Assembly: GCA_947455645.1 (NCBI GenBank)
Contig: CANGPA010000003.1
Coordinates: forward strand, 1 to 64,000
From: Hyphomicrobiales bacterium
Lineage (GTDB): Bacteria; Pseudomonadota; Alphaproteobacteria; Rhizobiales; Beijerinckiaceae
Length of the DNA: 64,000 nt
Reading direction: 5' to 3'
Shown here: positions 50,888 through 60,841 of the stretch, piece after piece
Layout: every line of letters starts with the position of its first letter
How positions within the stretch are numbered: position 1 is the stretch's first letter
Made by a program: the position numbers and the translations under genes
Notes under the pieces: generated by a model
Database searches by the model: none
The model's input: only the letters and a program-made list of their open reading frames with translations
Told to the model about the DNA's origin: nothing

Positions 50888-51502
50888 TCAGAGACTGGCT
50901 GAATAAACGATGCGCACGAGATCGGCGGTGTTTCGCGCACCAATTTTTTCCATGATCCGCGCACGATGGACTTCAACGGTTCTTGGACTAATTCCTAATT
51001 GGCGACCGGCCTCTTTGTTTGAAGCGCCCAATGCAATTTTTTCAAGAACATCGCGTTCACGGGGCGTCAAACGATCACCACCGCGAAGAGCACCAAGATC
51101 GGGGACCGTGGTTGCACCTGCACGCCGATCGACCAAGGCTTCACGGACACGCCCGACAACCGAATCAGCTGCACACGGCTTTGTGACAAAATCTTTCGCG
51201 CCTTTTTTCATGGCGCTCACGGCTGAATCCACATTGGCGCCGCCCGACATCATGACAATCGGAGCTGTCACTCTTTGACCCAATTCACCCAAAAGATCGT
51301 TATCATTTGTACCCTGCACGCTTGTATCCATCAAAATACAATCGGGTGAGCGGCTACGGGTGGCAGCCAACAGGGACGGTCCATCAGAGAAGGACGTCAC
51401 GTGATAGCCGGCTGTTTCGAGACTCGATGCAACGGCACTGCGAAAGGCGAGATCGACATCCGCGATAAAAATTTCATTTCCTGCAGAACTGATAAGCGTC
51501 AT
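50888..51502 (-). CDS. FixJ-type two-component response regulator
   Basis: Response regulator of 204 residues: receiver domain with phospho-acceptor D59 (CILMDTSV) and K108 (FVTKP), then a LuxR-type HTH (LTPRERDVLEKIALGASNKEAGRQLGISPRTVEVHRARIMEKIGA region). The acidic pocket reads A-D-V-D instead of the usual D-D pair. It is immediately upstream of a FixK-like gene, but no FixL heme kinase is adjacent. Confidence 0.9.
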   Translation of the reverse strand: MTLISSAGNEIFIADVDLAFRSAVASSLETAGYHVTSFSDGPSLLAATRSRSPDCILMDTSVQGTNDNDLLGELGQRVTAPIVMMSGGANVDSAVSAMKKGAKDFVTKPCAADSVVGRVREALVDRRAGATTVPDLGALRGGDRLTPRERDVLEKIALGASNKEAGRQLGISPRTVEVHRARIMEKIGARNTADLVRIVYSASL

Positions 51503-51713
51503 GTGCCAACTCCTGACAAAGATATACCCTCCCCCGCAAAGACTTTGCGTGGCCGACTTTTGAACTATCGTTAGTCAAATTTATCGGGTGGAACCGGAAT
51601 TCACTCGTTCCGGGTTCTCACGAACTAAGGATGAAACGCCCAATACGCGAATTGGTTGCGTAGTTTGTCGCTTAGATACATTTCGAAGATAAGGAGGAGT
51701 CTTTACAGGCTCT
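51503..51713. other. Spacer between the aminotransferase and fixJ-type genes
   Basis: Contains the fixJ-type promoter region (minus strand). No FixK box of the TTGAT-N4-ATCAA form is visible; an imperfect inverted repeat TTGAACTA / TTAGTCAA near 51560-51578 is the only notable structure. Confidence 0.4.
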
Positions 51714-52913
51714 TCACGTAAGGGCACGCACGAGCCGTGCTGTGGCCTCGGCGAGATCTTCTGCCTTTCTCGCAAAGCAGAGACGAAGCCAGGGATTCTG
51801 ATTGTTCGCAAAAGCTGACCCAGGGGCAAGTCCGACATTGGCGTCGTCGACGAGACGTTTGGCGAGGGCCATGGGGTCTTTGGCGCCATCTACTTTAAAG
51901 TAGAGATAGAAAGCACCTTCGGGCTTGGCGAAGTGAACGCGACCCGTTGCGAGCAACCCATCACACACGATATCGCGGCCTGCACGCGCGCGCGCAATTT
52001 GATGCTCGACAAAGCTGGTGCCGTGATCGAGAGCAGCGATGGCGCCGCGTTGCAGGAATGTGGCGACACCGGAAGATGAATACTGAATGAGGTTTTCAGC
52101 CGTTTGCGCGAGCGAGGGGTGGCATTCCAGCCAGCCGATCCGCCAGCCCGTCATGGCCCAATTCTTCGAAAAGGTTTGAACGAAGAGAATGCGATCGTCG
52201 GGGTCCATCACATCATGAAAGGACGGCGCGCGCTTGGACCCATCAAAGACGAATTGGCCATAGATTTCGTCAGCGATGATCCAAAGCCCGTGTTTGCGGG
52301 CGAGCGCCAGAACCTCTTCAAGCTCGGCGCGGGTGGCTGTCCAACCGGTTGGATTGGAGGGCGAATTGATAACAATCGCGCGGGTGCGGGGCGTAACCGC
52401 CGCGGCGAGGCGTTCAATGTCCAAGAACCAGCGGCCATTGGGCCCGTCATCGGTGAGGCCCATGGGCACATCGACCGGAACCCCGCCAATGGCCAAAGCG
52501 CAGCCTGCGAAATTCGGCCAGGCCGGTGAAGGGATGATCAACTCATCGCCCTGAGAGAGCGCCATGCGGATCGCCACCTGCATCGCATGCATACCGCCAA
52601 TGGTGCAGAGGAACCGTTCCGGCGCAAAATCCTGCCCGTAAAGACCGCTCATATAACGAGTGACGGCCTCGCGAAACGCGGGAATGCCGCGATTGGGCGT
52701 GTAAAATGTCTCCCCGGCCGCAAGCGAACGCGTGGTCGCCTCGGTGATAAAGGCAGGGGTCGCCATATCACCCTCTCCGGCCCAAAGGGGGATGAGACCC
52801 GGCCGTCCCCATCCATATGTGAACACCTCGACAATGCCACTGGGCGGAACCGCAAGCGCCTCAGGACGAACGGCTTTGGTGAGATCGGTGGCGCGGTCGG
52901 CGGAAAAAGACAT
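51714..52913 (-). CDS. Class I pyridoxal-phosphate aminotransferase
   Basis: Protein of 399 residues, fold type I. Motifs: FYTPNRGIPAFREAVTRYM, INSPSNPTGWTATRAELEEV, IIADEIYGQFVF with the conserved Asp/Tyr, and the PLP lysine in TFSKNWAMTGWRIGW; the late Arg is in NPWLRLCFA. Probably uses an aromatic, aspartate-like or related amino donor, but substrate cannot be read. The frame opens at 53090, but the conserved start is the ATG at 52913. Divergent from the giant kinase. Confidence 0.9.
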   Translation of the reverse strand: MSFSADRATDLTKAVRPEALAVPPSGIVEVFTYGWGRPGLIPLWAGEGDMATPAFITEATTRSLAAGETFYTPNRGIPAFREAVTRYMSGLYGQDFAPERFLCTIGGMHAMQVAIRMALSQGDELIIPSPAWPNFAGCALAIGGVPVDVPMGLTDDGPNGRWFLDIERLAAAVTPRTRAIVINSPSNPTGWTATRAELEEVLALARKHGLWIIADEIYGQFVFDGSKRAPSFHDVMDPDDRILFVQTFSKNWAMTGWRIGWLECHPSLAQTAENLIQYSSSGVATFLQRGAIAALDHGTSFVEHQIARARAGRDIVCDGLLATGRVHFAKPEGAFYLYFKVDGAKDPMALAKRLVDDANVGLAPGSAFANNQNPWLRLCFARKAEDLAEATARLVRALT

Positions 52914-53028
52914 GATCAAGGGTTCCGATAAAAAGGACGCCCTCTTTGTTCCATAAAGCAAGGATGCTTGCCAGACCGCGCCTGACCTGAAATGGTCAAT
53001 AAGACCAAGAATTTCGGGGGTATTCGGA

Positions 53029-56000
53029 ATGATCGCGGGCTGGTTCGTCATTTTGGCGGCGCTTGTGTATCTGTCGGCCCTGTTTGCCATCGCCCATTTT
53101 GGCGATCTCTATGGCGAACGTCTGCATGTTGGCCGCGCACGGTCTTCCATCTACGCGCTGACGCTTGCCGTCTATTGCACCTCGTGGACGTTTTTCGGTT
53201 CCGTAGGACTGGCCTCATCCACAGGATTCGATTTTTTGGCCATTTATATTGGCCCTATTTTGATGATCGGCTTGGGCCATAATTTCGTGCGCCGCATCGT
53301 GCGCCTCGCCAAAACACAGAATATTCTGTCGGTCTCCGATTTTGTTTCCGCCCGTTATGGCAAGAGCGGGCGCGTGGCGGCGATTGTGGCCATCATCGCG
53401 GTGATCGGATCGATCCCCTATATCGCGCTGCAACTCAAAGCGATCACCGTGTCACTCAGAACGCTCCTGGAAGCCGTGCCCGGCGGTGTGGGCGGCTTAT
53501 CAACGCCCGCCTTCGGAACGCTCGCGCTTATGGTGGCCTTGGTTCTGGCCGCCTTCACCGTGACATTTGGAACGCGCCATATCGACTCGCGCGAACATCA
53601 CACGGGACTATCCATTGCGATTGCGAGCGAGTCCGCCATCAAACTCGCAGCTTTCCTGGCTGCCGGAATTTTTGTGGTTTGGGGCATGTTCGGTGGCTTA
53701 TCGGCACTGGTGAGCGAGGTCATGGCGCGCGCCGATGTGCGACCTCTGCTTGATCGCAGTGGCGGTTTCGCATCGGTCCTCGCGATGACGGGTCTTTCGA
53801 CCGCAATCATTCTGCTGCTGCCGCGGCAATTCCATATGACGATTGTCGAGAACCGCGATGAAAGCGATACAAAACGCGCCGCATGGATGTTTCCGCTCTA
53901 TCTTGTTTTGATCAATCTGTTTGTGATCCCGATTGCGCTGGCCTCCGATCTTGTATTTCCGCCCGGTATGATTGATCGCGATATGGCGATTTTGGAATTG
54001 CCGCTCAAAGCCAGCACTGGGTTGATCGCGCTTGTGGTATTTATCGGCGGCCTATCGGCATCCACCGCCATGGTGATTGTCGAATGCGTGGCTTTGGCAA
54101 CGATGATTTCAAACGATCTCGTCATGCCACTTCTATTGAGTGAAAAAACACGCATCCTCGGCGCGCGGCCCGGCGATCTGGGTGGTCAGGTGCTCGCGGT
54201 GCGGCGCCTCGCCATCGTGATCATTCTGCTTGCGGGTTATAGCTATTTCCGATCGACCAGCGATGCCGCGCTCGCGTCCATCGGTTTGATTTCCTTTACC
54301 GCGATTGCGCAGATTGCCCCATCGTTTTTCGGTGGGCTCTTCTGGCGCAAGGGGACGGCGCTCGGCGCGATGGCGGGTCTCATATCCGGGCTTGCGGTGT
54401 GGGCTTACACGCTCATTCTGCCGACGCTGGCTAATCCGGCTGCCTTTGGTCTTGATGAGCTGATCCGCAACGGACCATTTGGCCTCGCGCTTCTCAAACC
54501 TACAGCGCTGTTTGGTACCACACTGGTGCCGATTGCTCATGGTGCCTTTTTCAGTCTCGGCGTGAATATTCTTTGCTATATCGGCTTCTCGCTCCTACGC
54601 GCGCCGACTCCGATTGAGAAATTGCAAGCCAATTTGTTTGTGAGTGCTGATAATCCTCTCCGGAATTTGAATTTCCGACGTTGGCGCAGCACTGTGACTA
54701 TCGGTGAACTCAAGCGTGTGGTCGGTCGTTATCTCGGCGTTGATCGCGCGGAAGCTGCATTTGCCTCCTATCCGGCTCCATCCGGTATTGATGATCAACC
54801 GGCGGATCTCGATGTGTTGCGCTTTGCGGAACATCAATTGGCATCGGCGATTGGTGCGGCCTCATCGCGCCGTGTGCTTTCAATGATGTTAAGCGGCGGT
54901 AATGTCAGCCAATCGGACGCGTTGCGTTTGCTTGATGACGCATCCGCCGCGCTCCAACATAATCGCGATCTTTTGCAGCACGCGTTGGATCATGCCCGCC
55001 AAGGTGTCACCGTGTTTGACACGAATCTCCATCTTCTATGCTGGAACCGCGAATTCCAAATGCTATTTGAGCTTCCCGATTCCTTGATGCGTGTCGGAAC
55101 GAGTTTGAATGATATTGTAGCGTTCAATGCACGCCGCGGCCTCTACGGTAAGGGCCGCGCTTATGATTTGATCACTGCGCGGCTGGAAAGCTTTGTGAAT
55201 GACACAAATCCTGTACGTCTCAAACTCTATCCCGAAGAACAAACCATTGAAATTCGCTCGGCTCATCTTCCCGATGGTGGCATCGTAACGACCTATACCG
55301 ATATTACCGAGACCGTTGCGGCAGAAGATGCGCTCGCACGTGCCAATGAGTCACTCGAAGGGCGCGTTCGTGAACGTACTGAAGAACTATTGCGCCTAAA
55401 CGGCGAATTAAGTCGCGCCAAATCGGAAGCTGATGAAGCCAATCTTTCGAAGACGCGATTTCTAGCGGCCGCCAGCCATGATATCTTACAACCTTTGAAC
55501 GCGGCCCGACTCTACGCCTCAGCCCTTCTCGACCGCGGCACGTCGACAGGCAATGATCAGCTGGTTCAGAATGTTGCATCATCGCTCGAAGCGGTCGAAG
55601 ATATTTTAACCACGCTGCTTGATATTTCACGACTTGATGCCGGTGCGATGAAACCGGAACTTTCTACTTTTGCTCTTGATGATGTATTTAATCAATTACG
55701 GATTGAACTTGCTCCTCTGGCTGAAGAAAAAGGAATAGAACTGCGCTTTGTTAAGACTGCTTTATCCGTTCGTTCCGATCGTCGTTTGTTGCGGCGTCTG
55801 TTACAAAATCTGATTTCAAACGCCATCAAATACACGCCGCACGGTCGGGTGCTGGTCGGCTGCCGCCGCATAAAGGGCAAAATCCGTATCGATGTTTATG
55901 ATACGGGATTAGGTATTCCGCTCGCGCAACAAAAATCTATATTCCGCGAATTCAAGCGCCTTGATGACGGTGCAAAAATAGCGCGTGGTTTAGGGCTTGG

Positions 56001-56553
56001 ATTATCGATTGTTGAGCGTATTGCACGACTTTTGAAGCATCCGCTCAAACTGAAATCGGAACCGGGCCAAGGTTCGCATTTCTCAATTGAAGTGCCCGTA
56101 GGAGATCGTGTGTCAACGACACGCAAGACGACGACGCCTCACCGCGATTTATCCGCACCACTTGCGGGATTAAAGATTTTAGTCATCGACAATGAACCCG
56201 CCATTCTTGATGCCATGAATAATCTACTCAGTGGTTGGGGCTGCATCATCCACACTGCTTCTGGCATTAAAGCGGCAGAAGCATTTCACACTGATCTTTA
56301 TAACGATATCGATGTGATTATCGCCGATTATCATCTTGATGATGGCACAGGCATTGACGCCATTGCGCATCTGCGACGTCAATCCGACCGCATGATCTCA
56401 GCAATTCTTGCGACCGCCGATCGTTCAGAGCCCGTTCGAATTGCCGCTGCCGCTGCCGATGTCACTCTCGTGCACAAGCCTTTGAAGCCTGCCGGATTAC
56501 GCGCTCTTCTTTCGCAATGGCGTGCGACACGGTTTGCAGATGCAACGCAATGA
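53029..56553 (+). CDS. Hybrid histidine kinase with sodium/solute symporter-like sensor domain
   Basis: Protein of 1174 residues. Residues about 1-500 form a multi-helix SSSF (PutP-like) domain; about 640-770 a PAS-type domain (HARQGVTVFDTNLHLLCWNREFQ region); a short coiled coil; HisKA with phospho-His H817 (ASHDILQPLN); HATPase motifs LLQNLISNAIKYTP, DTGLGIP and GLGLGLSIV; and a C-terminal receiver with D1100 (IIADYHLDD). This CbrA/NahK-like layout senses a transported solute, or its flux, and passes phosphate to a partner. The nearest candidate partner is the FixJ-type regulator 1.5 kb away, but no direct link is shown. Confidence 0.92.
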   Translation: MIAGWFVILAALVYLSALFAIAHFGDLYGERLHVGRARSSIYALTLAVYCTSWTFFGSVGLASSTGFDFLAIYIGPILMIGLGHNFVRRIVRLAKTQNILSVSDFVSARYGKSGRVAAIVAIIAVIGSIPYIALQLKAITVSLRTLLEAVPGGVGGLSTPAFGTLALMVALVLAAFTVTFGTRHIDSREHHTGLSIAIASESAIKLAAFLAAGIFVVWGMFGGLSALVSEVMARADVRPLLDRSGGFASVLAMTGLSTAIILLLPRQFHMTIVENRDESDTKRAAWMFPLYLVLINLFVIPIALASDLVFPPGMIDRDMAILELPLKASTGLIALVVFIGGLSASTAMVIVECVALATMISNDLVMPLLLSEKTRILGARPGDLGGQVLAVRRLAIVIILLAGYSYFRSTSDAALASIGLISFTAIAQIAPSFFGGLFWRKGTALGAMAGLISGLAVWAYTLILPTLANPAAFGLDELIRNGPFGLALLKPTALFGTTLVPIAHGAFFSLGVNILCYIGFSLLRAPTPIEKLQANLFVSADNPLRNLNFRRWRSTVTIGELKRVVGRYLGVDRAEAAFASYPAPSGIDDQPADLDVLRFAEHQLASAIGAASSRRVLSMMLSGGNVSQSDALRLLDDASAALQHNRDLLQHALDHARQGVTVFDTNLHLLCWNREFQMLFELPDSLMRVGTSLNDIVAFNARRGLYGKGRAYDLITARLESFVNDTNPVRLKLYPEEQTIEIRSAHLPDGGIVTTYTDITETVAAEDALARANESLEGRVRERTEELLRLNGELSRAKSEADEANLSKTRFLAAASHDILQPLNAARLYASALLDRGTSTGNDQLVQNVASSLEAVEDILTTLLDISRLDAGAMKPELSTFALDDVFNQLRIELAPLAEEKGIELRFVKTALSVRSDRRLLRRLLQNLISNAIKYTPHGRVLVGCRRIKGKIRIDVYDTGLGIPLAQQKSIFREFKRLDDGAKIARGLGLGLSIVERIARLLKHPLKLKSEPGQGSHFSIEVPVGDRVSTTRKTTTPHRDLSAPLAGLKILVIDNEPAILDAMNNLLSGWGCIIHTASGIKAAEAFHTDLYNDIDVIIADYHLDDGTGIDAIAHLRRQSDRMISAILATADRSEPVRIAAAAADVTLVHKPLKPAGLRALLSQWRATRFADATQ

Positions 56554-56554
56554 T

Positions 56555-58753
56555 CTAGCCCGCGTAAAAGGTGCGGCCGCTACCAGCCATTGTTTCAAGG
56601 TTCTGTGGCGGCTTGAAGCGCGGACCGTGCTTACGGGCGAGATTATCGCAGCGTTCAATAAAAGTCTGCACACCCATGCCATCGATCATTGATAAAGGGC
56701 CGCCCGTGAAAGGCGCAAACCCGAATCCTAAAATTGCGCCGATATCGGCTTCACGCGCATCTTCGAGAATACCCTCTTCCATAGAACGAGCCGCCTCAAG
56801 CGCTTGAGTCATCAAAAGACGATCTTTCAACTCTTGAACATCAAAATTGTCTGGAGTTTGGTTTCGCGTTGTGAGCGCTGAAAGGCCAGACCAGAGATAT
56901 TTGGGACCCTCTTTCGGGTACTCATAAAATCCATGACCATTTTTACGACCATAGCGTTCCATTTTTTCAACAAGTGTTGAAATCAAGCGCGCTTGTACCG
57001 GATTAAGAGCCGCATCACCCAAGGCGGCCTGTGTGGCTTTCATGATTTTAAAAATCAGATCAAGCGCGATCTCATCTGACAAAGCGAGCGGCCCGACAGG
57101 CATGCCGGCCATGCGCGCCGCATTTTCAATGAGAGCGGGGGGAATACCCTCGTCCAGCATCAAATGGCCTTCGAGAAGATAATTCAAAACGCAGCGATTG
57201 GCGTAAAAGCCGCGTGCATCATTCACAAGGATGGGTGTTTTGCCGATGGCGCGAACAAAATCAAAGGCGGCGGCAATGGCTTCAGGCCCAGTCTCTTTAC
57301 CTTTAATAATTTCAACCAGCATCATCCGATCAACCGGCGAGAAAAAGTGGATGCCGATGAAATCCTGACGGCGTGAGAAGCTTGCCGCGAGATCTGAAAT
57401 CGGAATGGTTGATGTATTTGAAGCGAAGATGACATCTGATCCCATTGCGGCTTCAGCCTCGCGAATGGTCTCGTCTTTGACGTGCGGATCTTCAAATACC
57501 GCTTCAATCACAAGCTCACAATCGGCAAGCAGTGTGTAATCGGCGGTGGGGTTAATACGTGCAAGAAAAGCATCGCGTTCGGCCTCGGTTGCGCGACCTT
57601 TTGCAACCCGCGATGAAATGGTTTTATCCGCTGTCGCTTTACCCTTTTGAGCACTCGCTTCATCGCGATCAATCAACACGACGTCGATCCCAGCGAGTGA
57701 GGCAACGGTAGCGATACCCGCACCCATAAAGCCGGCGCCAATAATACCGATGCGCTTGAATTTTTTTGACGCAATGGTTTGCGGCCGCCGTGCGCCTTTG
57801 TTTAGCGCTTGCATTGACACAAAGAGCGAACGGATCATCGCCTTCGCTTCTTTGCTCTTCAAAATATGTGCGAAGTAACGGCTTTCGATGCGAAGTGCCA
57901 CATCCATCGGCACTTGCAAGCCTTCATAAACAGACTGGATGAGCGCTTTGGCGGCCGGGTAATTGTCAAACGTTTCTTTGCGGCAAATCGCGCTGGCTGC
58001 TGGCCACACCATCATGCCCGCTTTGGAATAGATCGGGCCGGACGGTAGTTTGAACTTCTCGTGATCCCATGGCGCGATTGGCGAACCACCTTGTTTGATC
58101 CACGCTTTAGCGCGCATGATGAGTTCACTCTGCGGCGCACTATCATGAATAAGGTTGAGCTTCTGCGCCGCGTCGGGCTTTAGCGCTTCACCCTTCATCA
58201 TCATTAACAAAGCGTCAGCCGTTGGAGCCAGTCGGGCCACGCGTTGCGTGCCTCCAGCGCCTGGAAAAATTCCGATTTTGATTTCGGGTAACCCGATGCG
58301 GGTTTTCTTATCGTCCGAGAGAATGCGATAATGACAAGCTAGCGCGAGTTCTGTCGCGCCTCCTAAACAAATGCCGTGAATTGTGATCGCAAAGGGCTTG
58401 CCGCAGGTTTCCAATTTGCGGAAGAGCAGGCTGAGGCTACGTGACTCTTCAAAGAAAATCCGGTTTGCTTCATCGGCGCCGAGTGTTTTCTCGTTCACGC
58501 GTGCGCGTTCAGCCATTGCCTCAAGCATGCGAATATCAGCGCCACCCGAAAAACTGTCCGACTTTCCGGAGGTGATCACACAACCTTTGATCATGTCATT
58601 GGCGACAACATGATCTATGACATGATCGAGATCTTTCATCGTCTCATCGATGAAAATATTCATGCTGCGGCCGGGTGCGTCCCATGTAAGGAGTGCAATA
58701 CCGTCGGCATCGATTTCAAAGTGAAATTGCGTCAAGGTGAGGCTCATCGTCAT
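56555..58753 (-). CDS. fadJ: Fatty-acid oxidation multifunctional protein (enoyl-CoA hydratase / 3-hydroxyacyl-CoA dehydrogenase)
   Basis: Two consecutive steps of beta-oxidation. The 732-residue protein has an N-terminal crotonase domain ([11 protein letters not shown], then [18 protein letters not shown], with the catalytic Glu region [14 protein letters not shown]), a linker, the NAD-binding motif [21 protein letters not shown] near residue 335, and tandem C-terminal dehydrogenase domains ([19 protein letters not shown]). Start is ATG at 58753 or 58747. It lies 6 bases after fadA and is convergent with the kinase gene. Confidence 0.94.
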   Translation of the reverse strand: MTMSLTLTQFHFEIDADGIALLTWDAPGRSMNIFIDETMKDLDHVIDHVVANDMIKGCVITSGKSDSFSGGADIRMLEAMAERARVNEKTLGADEANRIFFEESRSLSLLFRKLETCGKPFAITIHGICLGGATELALACHYRILSDDKKTRIGLPEIKIGIFPGAGGTQRVARLAPTADALLMMMKGEALKPDAAQKLNLIHDSAPQSELIMRAKAWIKQGGSPIAPWDHEKFKLPSGPIYSKAGMMVWPAASAICRKETFDNYPAAKALIQSVYEGLQVPMDVALRIESRYFAHILKSKEAKAMIRSLFVSMQALNKGARRPQTIASKKFKRIGIIGAGFMGAGIATVASLAGIDVVLIDRDEASAQKGKATADKTISSRVAKGRATEAERDAFLARINPTADYTLLADCELVIEAVFEDPHVKDETIREAEAAMGSDVIFASNTSTIPISDLAASFSRRQDFIGIHFFSPVDRMMLVEIIKGKETGPEAIAAAFDFVRAIGKTPILVNDARGFYANRCVLNYLLEGHLMLDEGIPPALIENAARMAGMPVGPLALSDEIALDLIFKIMKATQAALGDAALNPVQARLISTLVEKMERYGRKNGHGFYEYPKEGPKYLWSGLSALTTRNQTPDNFDVQELKDRLLMTQALEAARSMEEGILEDAREADIGAILGFGFAPFTGGPLSMIDGMGVQTFIERCDNLARKHGPRFKPPQNLETMAGSGRTFYAG

Positions 58754-58759
58754 CTCTCC

Positions 58760-59968
58760 TTATACGCGCTCAATAATCGTGGCGGTGCCCATACCCGCGC
58801 CGATGCAAAGCGTGATTAACGCCGTTGTTTTATTGCTGCGCTCCAGCTCGTCGAGCACTGTACCGACGAGGATCGCTCCTGTCGCACCAAGCGGATGGCC
58901 CATCGCAATTGCGCCGCCATTGACGTTGACTTGCGCTGGATCGAGGTCAAAGGCCTGCAAATAGCGCAAGACAACGGAAGCAAAAGCTTCGTTGACTTCG
59001 AAGAGATCAATATCCGAAATTTTGAAGCCTGATTGGCGGAGTAATTTTTGTGTGACATCGACAGGCCCCGTCAGCATCAATGCCGGATCCGAACCGATAT
59101 TCGCAAAGGCGCGGATTTTCGCGCGGGGTTTGAGGCCAGCGGCAACACCCGCCTCACGCGAACCGATCAACACGGCGGCGGCACCATCCACGATACCGGA
59201 TGAATTACCGGCATGATGCACATGATTAAGAGCTTCAACATCGGGGTGGGCCTGCAATGCGACGGCACCGAAGCCGCCCTGCTCCGCCATTTGCGCGAAT
59301 GAGGGTTTGAGCGCTCCGAGTGTCTGGGTGGTTGTATCCGGCCGTCGATGTTCATCATGATCCAGAATGATCAGACCATTGATGTCTCGCACCGGAACGA
59401 CCGATTGTTTGAACCGGCCCTCACGCCAAGCGGCGTCAGCGCGCTTTTGGCTTTCAACCGCATAGGCGTCAACATCTTGCCGTGAGAATCCATATTTTGT
59501 GGCGATGAGATCGGCGGAGATGCCTTGGGGCATAAAAAAAGCCGGAATTGCGATGGTGGGATCAGCCGCCCACGCCCCGCCCGACGCGCCGATTCCGACA
59601 CGGCTCATCGATTCAATACCGCCGGCCAAGGCCAGATTTTGCTGTCCAGCCATGATCTGGCTTGCGGCGAAATTGATGGCATCAAGACCGGACGCACAAA
59701 AGCGGTTGATCTGCATACCCGGCACGGTGATGCCGTAACCTGCAACGAGCGCGGCGGCACGCGCGATATTGCCGCCGGCTTCACCAACCGGATCAACGCA
59801 GCCCAGCACGACATCGTCGACCAGTTTTGGATCAAGAGCCTGCCGCGTGCGGATTTCACGCAAGGGATGAGCGGCCAGCGCCAGCGCCGTTACCTCATGC
59901 AACGCCCCGTCCGGTTTGCCGCGTCCGCGTGGGGTCCGCACATGATCATAGATAAACGCGTCGGCCAT
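58760..59968 (-). CDS. fadA: Acetyl-CoA acetyltransferase / 3-ketoacyl-CoA thiolase
   Basis: Thiolase that cleaves 3-ketoacyl-CoA at the end of each beta-oxidation cycle. The 402-residue protein has the acyl-enzyme Cys in [25 protein letters not shown]-type [28 protein letters not shown] and the second Cys in CIGAGMGTA. The ATG at 59968 is preceded by GGGAAAGAAG; the frame is open 8 codons further. Forms a pair with the downstream multifunctional gene. Confidence 0.95.
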   Translation of the reverse strand: MADAFIYDHVRTPRGRGKPDGALHEVTALALAAHPLREIRTRQALDPKLVDDVVLGCVDPVGEAGGNIARAAALVAGYGITVPGMQINRFCASGLDAINFAASQIMAGQQNLALAGGIESMSRVGIGASGGAWAADPTIAIPAFFMPQGISADLIATKYGFSRQDVDAYAVESQKRADAAWREGRFKQSVVPVRDINGLIILDHDEHRRPDTTTQTLGALKPSFAQMAEQGGFGAVALQAHPDVEALNHVHHAGNSSGIVDGAAAVLIGSREAGVAAGLKPRAKIRAFANIGSDPALMLTGPVDVTQKLLRQSGFKISDIDLFEVNEAFASVVLRYLQAFDLDPAQVNVNGGAIAMGHPLGATGAILVGTVLDELERSNKTTALITLCIGAGMGTATIIERV

Positions 59969-59993
59969 CGGCTCTTCTTTCCCGGGCCTCATT

Positions 59994-60039
59994 AAACAAA
60001 ACGCCCTATCGCGCCGCCCGCAGCGGCACGATAGGGCGT
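59994..60039 (-). terminator. Rho-independent terminator after the MerR gene
   Basis: On the minus strand an 11-bp stem ACGCCCTATCG / CGATAGGGCGT (60039-60029 and 60011-60001) is followed directly by TTTTGTTT. It lies between the MerR gene and fadA, so the two are probably separate units or linked only by read-through. Confidence 0.75.
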
Positions 60040-60065
60040 CATAACGACAGGATCAACTTAAGCAG

Positions 60066-60497
60066 TTAGGAGGCGCGTTGCATCGCCTTCAACTGGCTTA
60101 TGGCCTTCTCGGTTTCAAGCTTTTGCTCTTCGAGCTGCGCAAGCTGACGCGTGATTTGAGCCTTGGACAATTTCAAGGCTTTCGATTTACTGCCCGAATC
60201 CGTGCCCATCAGCGCGAGGATTTCCGTGAGGGTGAACCCTAGCCGTGTCGCTTTGATGATTTCTTGAACACGGGCCCGCGCCGCTTCGTTGTAAAGCCGC
60301 GTCAGACCGGAGCGCTTTGGCTTAATCAGGCCACGGTCCTCATAGAACCGCAACGTGCGAAGTGTCACGTCAAACTCACGCGACAAGTCACCGATCGAAT
60401 AGATATGCCCATCATCGCGAGCGGACGCCTTACCTTTTTTGGCCGCCATTGCTTTGACCGGTGCGCTACGCTTTGTTTTCACTGCTGTTTTCGACAC
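60066..60497 (-). CDS. MerR-family transcription regulator
   Basis: Regulator of 143 residues with a basic N-terminal extension, then the MerR HTH (YSIGDLSREFDVTLRTLRFYEDRGLIKPKRSGLTRLY region) and a coiled-coil C-terminus without effector-binding Cys. This is the short MerR type that controls acyl-CoA and branched-chain amino-acid catabolism genes in alphaproteobacteria; the adjacent fadA-fadJ pair supports that. Start is probably the GTG at 60497 (GGAG upstream); the ATG at 60524 is an alternative. Confidence 0.85.
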   Translation of the reverse strand: MSKTAVKTKRSAPVKAMAAKKGKASARDDGHIYSIGDLSREFDVTLRTLRFYEDRGLIKPKRSGLTRLYNEAARARVQEIIKATRLGFTLTEILALMGTDSGSKSKALKLSKAQITRQLAQLEEQKLETEKAISQLKAMQRAS

Positions 60498-60841
60498 AAC
60501 CCAACTCCAAAGAACACAACTCATACTAGAATTAACGAATTGATGATCGTGAAAGTTGCTTTATTCGAGCGTTACGTCAACTAAAAATTTACATTACGTT
60601 AACTTGGCCTTTGGTTCAGTTCTGCTGAATTCAATGGAACAATGGGCATGATTTCGATGCCGTCTAGATTACGAAATGTAAGGTCCAAGGCCTGATATGC
60701 CAATATTTGATGGGCAATTCCGATATTGTTAACGCGATTTTAACCTAAAATTTTCAGTATTTGTCCGGGCAAATTGCAACCTGAGATATACTTTATTTCA
60801 CATGGTGCCCGGATGTGATGTTTGTCAAAGAGCGCTGTGCC
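60498..60841. promoter_or_regulatory. Upstream region of the MerR gene with direct repeats
   Basis: Contains TTACGTCAAC at 60572-60581 and TTACGTTAAC at 60594-60603, spaced 22 bases (about two helical turns), likely operators for the adjacent MerR protein or a divergent control site. The rest is AT-rich and gene-free. It also holds the promoter of the coiled-coil gene on the plus strand. Confidence 0.5.

Noticed and set aside
51560-51578. FixK/FNR box upstream of the fixJ-type gene
   Set aside because: TTGA and TCAA are 11 bases apart, not the 6 of the TTGAT-N4-ATCAA consensus.
53029-54600. Symporter-like domain as a separate transporter gene
   Set aside because: The frame continues without a break into PAS and kinase domains, so it is one protein.
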